A stretch of DNA of 46,327 nucleotides from Bdellovibrionales bacterium (lineage in GTDB: Bacteria; Bdellovibrionota; Bdellovibrionia; Bdellovibrionales; UBA1609), in the NCBI GenBank assembly GCA_019695175.1, contig JAIBAM010000021.1:1-46327 (forward strand), read 5' to 3'. Within the stretch, counting starts at the first letter, position 1. Every line of letters begins with the position of its first letter. The notes beneath the pieces are model-generated. The model was not told the origin of the DNA. It did not search any database and saw only the letters and a list, made by a program, of their open reading frames with translations. Of this stretch, positions 42,168 to 46,327 are shown in pieces. A program made the translations under genes and the position numbers.

Positions 42168-43119
42168 CTAGATTTCTTCCAAAGATAATTTGATGGGCCA
42201 GTAAAGCTGCGAGGCGAGAAGTTCGTCCATCCACATCTAAGGGTGGGGAGACTTCATAAAAACCAACACCTTTGAGCTGACAACTATTAATTAAGTTATT
42301 TATAAGAGTAAAAATTTCGGCGTGGGTTAATCCACTGGGCCAACTCTGACTACATCCCGGAGCCTCTGAAGAGGTAAAGACATCTAAATCAATACTTAAA
42401 AATAAGGGGCGTGGCTTTTTGATAAATGGGGAAATAAATTGGCTTAAGATCTCTGTTCCATTGGGGCCTTTAGCTCGAATTTCTTCAAGTCCAAGTAAAT
42501 GGGCCCCTTTTGCAAGAGTCCATTCCCTATATATTTTACTGTTGCATTGGGGTTGTAAACCAATTTCTAGAAAATCAAAATTTTGAAACTCATTCAAAAT
42601 TCTTCTAAATGGTGTCCCGCTATTGAATCCATTGTCAGTTGGACGCACATCTAAGTGGGCATCCAAATTAATTAACAAGGGCTTTGAATGGCTAAATGTT
42701 TTTAAAAAAGCAGAGGCATCGGCGTACCCGTAATCATGACCTCCTCCAAATGAAATTACCTTTCCCCCTTTTTCCATGACATTTTGCACGGTTTCTCGGG
42801 CGATCTGATGCCGTTGGGTGAGAGTTAGATTATTTGGGGGAAGATTTCCTAAATCAAATATATTTATTTTATCCAAAGCTAACCAATGGGGAGTCATACG
42901 GTAAAGATAGGAACGAATTGCATCCGGTGCGAGACTGGCTCCGGTTCTTCCGCCGTTCATTTTGATTCCTTCATCATCAGGGTACCCCAATAAGTACCAT
43001 GTCTTACCTGTTTGGGTTGTGAGGTTAGAAGGACTCAACGGAATAATTGAATCTCCCAGTCGCGGGTCATCCAAAACTGAATTGTAGAGTTTTCTTTCAT
43101 AGGGAATAAATGGAGTCAT
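42154..43119 (-). CDS. Arginase/agmatinase/formimidoylglutamase-family hydrolase
   Basis: 321 aa from the ATG at 43119 (MTPFIPYERKLYN); a longer frame to 43179 adds 20 residues of unlikely sequence, and neither start has a strong ribosome site. All binuclear manganese ligands are present: H128 (SFGGGHDYGY), D153, H155 and D157 (NLDAHLDVRP), and the DxD of SIDLDVFTSSEAPG. The family hydrolyses C-N bonds of guanidino or formimino groups. The overall pattern is nearest formimidoylglutamase. Its placement first in an operon with tryptophan 2,3-dioxygenase suggests a formamide substrate instead, such as N-formylkynurenine. Confidence 0.88.
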   Translation of the reverse strand: MTPFIPYERKLYNSVLDDPRLGDSIIPLSPSNLTTQTGKTWYLLGYPDDEGIKMNGGRTGASLAPDAIRSYLYRMTPHWLALDKINIFDLGNLPPNNLTLTQRHQIARETVQNVMEKGGKVISFGGGHDYGYADASAFLKTFSHSKPLLINLDAHLDVRPTDNGFNSGTPFRRILNEFQNFDFLEIGLQPQCNSKIYREWTLAKGAHLLGLEEIRAKGPNGTEILSQFISPFIKKPRPLFLSIDLDVFTSSEAPGCSQSWPSGLTHAEIFTLINNLINSCQLKGVGFYEVSPPLDVDGRTSRLAALLAHQIIFGRNLDASS

Positions 43120-43220
43120 ATGTTTAGTAACATAATACTTGGTATGAAATTGACAATAGCTTTTTTTAACACAAAGCATAAGTGCTTTTCATCGTTAAGT
43201 GGAAATGGGTGAATAAAAAG

Positions 43221-43682
43221 ATGTCACATTTAGAAATATCAGCCGTACTGTCAGGGTCTCGTACAGAAGTTTTTGATCTATTACGAAGTCCTAATCTTTT
43301 GCCCGAACTATTGAAAGACCATATTGAAGTTGAGATTGTTAGAGGGGCTGAGGAATTAAAAAAGGGATCTGAATACGAGTTTTTGATGACTCGATTTGGA
43401 CTCACTCAGCCGGTGCGAATACGTGTTGAAGATTTCATTCAAGGTAACCGTTTGACCTACAAGCAAGTTGAGGGGTTGTTCTCCAACTGGACCCACACTA
43501 TGAAGTTTGAAGACCACGGTGACAAACAAACCTTGGTTATTGATTATGTTGATTATGATATGCCTTTTGGGTTGGTGGGCCATTTGGCGGATGACTTATT
43601 TATTCGTAAAAACATGAAAAATATTTTGGAAACTCGTCTCAAAAGAGCGGGTGAACAAATTGTCTTGCAGAAAGGCGTTTAG
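43221..43682 (+). CDS. SRPBCC-fold (START-like) ligand-binding protein
   Basis: 153 aa from the ATG at 43221, preceded by GGTGA 7 nt upstream; an upstream in-frame GTG at 43182 is less likely. The START-like fold is indicated by SAVLSGSRTEVFDLLRSP near the N-terminus, a beta-rich middle (RVEDFIQGNRLTYKQVEG, HTMKFEDHG) and a long C-terminal helix (FIRKNMKNILETRLKRAG). Members bind lipids or other hydrophobic ligands or act in cyclase chemistry. Its function is unknown here. It overlaps the tRNA nucleotidyltransferase frame by 32 bases. Confidence 0.75.
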   Translation: MSHLEISAVLSGSRTEVFDLLRSPNLLPELLKDHIEVEIVRGAEELKKGSEYEFLMTRFGLTQPVRIRVEDFIQGNRLTYKQVEGLFSNWTHTMKFEDHGDKQTLVIDYVDYDMPFGLVGHLADDLFIRKNMKNILETRLKRAGEQIVLQKGV

Positions 43683-44970
43683 TCTCCATCCCCATTGGGC
43701 AGATGTCGTCCAAATCATTGAGAGTTTGGAAAATCATGGTTATCAGGCTGTGTTGGCAGGAGGATGTGTTCGTGATGCTCTTTTAGGGTTGAGCTTTCAT
43801 GATTTTGATATAGCCACTTCAGCCTTACCGAGTGCAGTGGAAAAAATTTTTCCTCGCACTGTGGCTGTTGGTAAAAACTTTGGAGTCATAAAAGTGGTCA
43901 TGGGGACCAGATCACTTGATGTGGCTACGTTTCGCAGAGATGGTTTTTACGCTGACGGAAGACATCCCAATACAATTCAATTTTCCTCACTCCAAGAGGA
44001 TGCTCTCAGAAGAGATTTTACTGTTAATGCTCTTTTTTATTCTCTTAAAGAAGATAAAGTTATTGATTTTGTGGGTGGAGAACATGACATAAAAAATAAA
44101 ATATTAAGAGCAGTTGGAGATCCCTTTTTGCGTTTTAAGGAAGATCATTTGCGCCTTCTCAGAGCTTTAAGATTTGCATTGAAACTGAATTTTTCCGTCG
44201 ATCAAGAAACCTGGCAAGCTCTCAGGGTATTGGGATCTACTATTTCCACTGTTTCTAAAGAAAGACTGACCGAAGAGCTGGAAAAAATATTTTCAATTCC
44301 TAATAAAAAAAAATCACTTTCTCTATTGTTGGAATCAAGTTTGATAGATTCTTGCTTTAAAAAAATGACAGAAAACAATTTTTATAGAAAATATATTTCG
44401 CTGTCTCAATCTGTGTTGTTGGATAGAATTTTTAGTGAAAAATTAAATTCCTCTTTGGAAAAGAAAGACATTCCATTAAGTGTACTGCTTGCTTGGTGGG
44501 CTCATGGACTAAATGCCTCCTTAAAGGAATTCGAAGTTTGGTTGTTTGAATTAAAATTAAGTAAAAAAAATAAGGATTTGGGACGTATTTTTTATAAAGG
44601 AATTGAAGCATTAATAGATCCCCACACTCGTTTAGGGAAGAAACTAACATTCATCGAATCTAATCCTTATTTGCAAGACTTTTGGCCTTTTATTTCTGAC
44701 TTTAAATCGGAATTTAATAAAGACATTCCATTAAGTATTATGGAGTACTTCAACAAAATCTCAAGTGGTGGAAAGCTACCAAGAGCTTTGGTGGACGGAC
44801 ATGATTTGCTAAAATTGAAAATAAAACAAGGTCCTGGAATGGCGCAGACATTAGAAGATTGTTATTACTTTCAATTGGAAAACAACGAGTTAGACAAGGA
44901 GCCTCTTCTCAACAAGCTAAAACAAGATTTTCTTAAAAAATCAAAGTCTCAATCGAAAACAAGATTATGA
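43651..44970 (+). CDS. CCA tRNA nucleotidyltransferase / poly(A) polymerase family
   Basis: 439 aa, class II nucleotidyltransferase. It starts at a GTG inside the 3' end of the SRPBCC gene, with AAAGAGCGG upstream. The head domain has LAGGCVRDALLG (36-47), the metal-binding D51/D53 in FHDFDIATSAL, and GKNFGVIKV. The neck has RRDFTVNALFY and RFKEDHLRLLRALRFAL, which select the nucleotide. Bacterial CCA-adding enzymes and poly(A) polymerases share these motifs and cannot be separated safely by eye. The tRNA-Arg gene in this window already encodes CCA, so repair of tRNA 3' ends or RNA polyadenylation are both possible roles. Confidence 0.92.
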   Translation: MNKLSCRKAFSLHPHWADVVQIIESLENHGYQAVLAGGCVRDALLGLSFHDFDIATSALPSAVEKIFPRTVAVGKNFGVIKVVMGTRSLDVATFRRDGFYADGRHPNTIQFSSLQEDALRRDFTVNALFYSLKEDKVIDFVGGEHDIKNKILRAVGDPFLRFKEDHLRLLRALRFALKLNFSVDQETWQALRVLGSTISTVSKERLTEELEKIFSIPNKKKSLSLLLESSLIDSCFKKMTENNFYRKYISLSQSVLLDRIFSEKLNSSLEKKDIPLSVLLAWWAHGLNASLKEFEVWLFELKLSKKNKDLGRIFYKGIEALIDPHTRLGKKLTFIESNPYLQDFWPFISDFKSEFNKDIPLSIMEYFNKISSGGKLPRALVDGHDLLKLKIKQGPGMAQTLEDCYYFQLENNELDKEPLLNKLKQDFLKKSKSQSKTRL

Positions 44971-45008
44971 GTATGCGATCCGAGAACTGGGATAGATATA
45001 AAAATTAT

Positions 45009-45203
45009 TTATTTTTTATCTTTCGGAGCAGGGGACTCCTTAGCTCTCATGCCTGTATGGTTGCGCCAATTAAACTCATCACCTTTTAAGTATCGGGCCT
45101 GCCAGGCATCCCACTTTTCTTTTGGTAATCGATGGGAGACATTTCCATTGGAATCAAATATTTGCGGTTCCTTTCCAAATAGTAAATCCAAAATTTTACC
45201 CAT
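45009..45203 (-). CDS. Small conserved-looking hypothetical protein
   Basis: 64 aa, MGKILDLLFGKEPQIFDSNG at the start, then an aromatic-rich core (KWDAWQARYL, FNWRNHTGM) and a charged C-terminus (ESPAPKDKK). A ribosome site, AAGGATTT, stands just before the ATG. No family or domain is recognised. The tryptophan-rich core and separate ribosome site favour a real gene. It converges on the nucleotidyltransferase gene with a 38-bp gap. Confidence 0.6.
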   Translation of the reverse strand: MGKILDLLFGKEPQIFDSNGNVSHRLPKEKWDAWQARYLKGDEFNWRNHTGMRAKESPAPKDKK

Positions 45204-45279
45204 AAATCCTTAATTCCCTTTTTTAAATTGAAAGATGGATCGAAAGTAACGAAATAAAATCCGAGCCAGTTAATCTTGG

Positions 45280-45780
45280 TTAAGACCACTTGTCAACTTC
45301 ACTACTCTCTTCTTTGCCGACTTCAGTTTTATTTTCACCCAGGGGTTCGTTTGCATCATACTGGAGGTTATTATTTAAGTCGACGAAGCTGCAAATTTGA
45401 TACGTTCCAGCCGGCAAGTTAGTTTTTGTTGAATTGTCATCCCCAACCCAGGTGTAAACCGCACCAGACAGAGTTTGTTTGTCGACAACCAATAAAGCTT
45501 TTCCAGTGGCATCAAATTTTTGATTTAACGGAATGTCATGAAATTGAGTGAGGGATTGTTTGCAGTCAATCTTATTTGAAGTGAGTCCCACAAACGCTAT
45601 GGAGAGGTTTTTTTGTCTGGTACATCCAGCGTGTTGCGATGAAGAGCAGGAAACTTTTACCAATGGGATGGTAGCAAGCTTTGATGATAAATCTTTTTCT
45701 AAACACGAAGTCAAAGTGATTAAAATCAAAACAACAAACGTTTTTTTTATGAAACATAAGGAATCAAACCCATTCTCCAT
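45280..45780 (-). CDS. Lipoprotein of unknown function
   Basis: 166 aa. The signal peptide ends in the lipobox LTSC (lipidated Cys near residue 26, ILITLTSCLEK). The mature part has three further cysteines (SCSSSQHAGC, IDCKQS), a beta-rich segment and a motif FVDLNNNLQYDANEPLGE typical of extracellular calcium-binding or beta-sandwich lipoproteins. It ends in a Glu-rich tail. It probably sits at the outer membrane. A functional role cannot be assigned. It is co-oriented with the small gene at 45009-45203, 76 bp apart. Confidence 0.68.
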   Translation of the reverse strand: MENGFDSLCFIKKTFVVLILITLTSCLEKDLSSKLATIPLVKVSCSSSQHAGCTRQKNLSIAFVGLTSNKIDCKQSLTQFHDIPLNQKFDATGKALLVVDKQTLSGAVYTWVGDDNSTKTNLPAGTYQICSFVDLNNNLQYDANEPLGENKTEVGKEESSEVDKWS

Positions 45781-45816
45781 AAAAAAATTTTAAAATTGGT
45801 ATTCTTGGTGTGGCAA

Positions 45817-46092
45817 CTATATTTTTTGAAAGGTCCAGGGTTGACTGGTGCAAAGATCGATTATTTCGCTGTATTTTGGTTCGCTCAAGGGAGCTAAATT
45901 AGTTTTTTCCAAGAAGGCCAAAGATCTATTAACACATAATTCCACTGCATTTTTCAAGGCTTCATACTTATCAAATTCTGTTACAGAAAAAGATCCTATA
46001 GTGGGGGAGTTGTAACTATATTTTACGTCCCCGAAGGCTAATTGACTTATTAAACTGAAATAGGAAACCAAAAAAATGAACTCTTTTTTCAT
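45817..46092 (-). CDS. Small secreted hypothetical protein
   Basis: 91 aa from the ATG at 46092, chosen because AGGAGA lies 8 nt upstream and a clean signal peptide begins there (MKKEFIFLVSYFSLISQLAFG, cleaved about residue 21). The upstream open frame to 46227 runs into the IS end and is spurious. The mature part has two Cys (ELCVNR, DLCTSQ) that may form a disulfide. No family is recognised. Confidence 0.62.
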   Translation of the reverse strand: MKKEFIFLVSYFSLISQLAFGDVKYSYNSPTIGSFSVTEFDKYEALKNAVELCVNRSLAFLEKTNLAPLSEPKYSEIIDLCTSQPWTFQKI

Positions 46093-46219
46093 GATTGAAT
46101 CTCCTGTTTGTGGGTTAAAATTGCGTTTAAAATATATATATTTAATTAATGAGCAAATTTGAGGCCAGAAACAGTGGTTTTTTTGACTTAAGAGAGACTT
46201 GTGGAAGATTGCACTCACC

Positions 46220-46250
46220 GGAGCCACCCGATTGCATAAACGGGAGCCAC
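46220..46250. repeat. Two GGAGCCAC repeats at 23-bp spacing
   Basis: GGAGCCACC (46220-46228) and GGGAGCCAC (46242-46250) are reverse complements of the GTGGCTCCC motif repeated four times at 31-108, with the same 23-bp period. Confidence 0.8.
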
Positions 46251-46268
46251 TTTAGAAAAGTAAAAACC

Positions 46269-46327
46269 TTATTCTTTGTTTGATGCCTTTGAGTCAAGTT
46301 TTTTAGCTTTTATTTCTCGGTAGGTTT
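46269..46327 (-). CDS. Partial reading frame, candidate IstB C-terminus
   Basis: The minus strand reads TYREIKAKKLDSKASNKE and stops with TAA at 46269-46271, running off the window edge on its 5' side. In IS21-family elements istB ends shortly before the right terminal repeats, exactly as here, and a SYR/TYR segment near a basic end is often seen. The visible part is too short for a firm call. Confidence 0.35.
   Translation of the reverse strand, partial: TYREIKAKKLDSKASNKE

Larger units (their letters stand above)
46202..46327 (-). mobile_element. IS21-like element, right end (partial, body lies outside window)
   Basis: The tip TGGAAGATTGCA (46202-46213) is the inverted copy of the one at 115-126. 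Two GGAGCCAC repeats follow at 46220 and 46242, with GAGCCAC starts 23 bp apart, as at the left edge. The outer flank shares TTTAGAAA with the left edge. Beyond the repeats lies a minus-strand reading frame ending 46269, a candidate istB tail. The element is therefore oriented on the minus strand, the same as the left copy. Confidence 0.6.

Noticed and set aside
45817-46227. 136-codon version of the small secreted protein
   Set aside because: The first 45 codons overlap the IS end. The inner ATG at 46092 has a good ribosome site and a clean signal peptide.

Overview
The window looks like one complete contig from a short-read draft genome of an AT-rich, diderm, proteobacterium-like organism, most likely a Bdellovibrionota/'deltaproteobacterial' relative. 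The basis is the gene mix: a TonB-dependent receptor, lipoproteins, a yceD-rpmF-fab operon, receiver-PilZ-like regulators, small Zn-finger-like conserved proteins, and a bacterial topoisomerase VI. The phylum assignment is an inference from gene content only. Both window edges are the two ends of an IS21-like insertion sequence. Exactly 126 bases of the element lie at each edge, so the assembly appears to have stopped inside a repeated IS.

Layout. 1-126: IS end with four 23-bp-spaced repeats. 363-1136: secreted protein of unknown function. 1228-4165 (minus): TonB-dependent receptor and an SH3/outer-membrane-like protein. 4245-10003 (plus): yceD-rpmF-fabH-fabD-fabG-acpP-fabF-rpiB, the core fatty-acid synthesis operon, notably without plsX between rpmF and fabH. 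10114-12256: glyA and an M23 lipoprotein peptidase. 12408-13100: tyrosine recombinase broken by a stop codon just before its catalytic Tyr, next to tRNA-Arg(UCU). 13460-17068 (minus): yebC, an SDR, a small Cys/His protein and a GlcD-like FAD oxidase. 17253-20097 (minus): phosphorelay A (receiver-PilZ-like, receiver, membrane histidine kinase, Hpt). 20254-21111: a DUF2892 membrane protein, grxD and bolA. 21370-24619 (plus): an HNH protein and topoisomerase VI B and A. 24810-28079 (minus): a large secreted heparinase II/III-like lyase. 28316-35343 (plus): phosphorelay B (OmpR-type regulator, membrane-anchored receiver, two Hpt proteins, receiver-PilZ-like, 1219-aa hybrid kinase). 35402-35626: a gene remnant. 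35795-39919 (plus): 3-hydroxyacyl-CoA dehydrogenase and fused isobutyryl-CoA mutase (icmF). 39967-43119 (minus): a tight three-gene operon of arginase-family hydrolase, PLP lyase and tryptophan 2,3-dioxygenase. 43221-44970 (plus): an SRPBCC protein and a CCA-adding/poly(A) polymerase family enzyme. 45009-46092 (minus): three small proteins. 46202-46327: the other IS end, with a probable istB 3' tail.

How the genes work together. The first third is conserved housekeeping (ribosome biogenesis, type II fatty acid synthesis, one-carbon metabolism). The middle is accessory and signalling: two phosphorelays built from the same parts, each with a receiver protein carrying a similar PilZ-like C-terminal domain, flank a redox pair (BolA/CGFS glutaredoxin), a two-subunit topoisomerase VI and a secreted polysaccharide lyase. 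The last third is carbon and amino-acid catabolism: acyl-CoA rearrangement and oxidation, and a candidate tryptophan-to-kynurenine route in which unusual enzyme families may fill the formamidase and kynureninase steps.

The most noteworthy items are the bacterial topoisomerase VI pair with an adjacent HNH protein, the dioxygenase/arginase-family/PLP-lyase operon, the membrane-anchored receiver within a split phosphorelay, and the exact IS borders.
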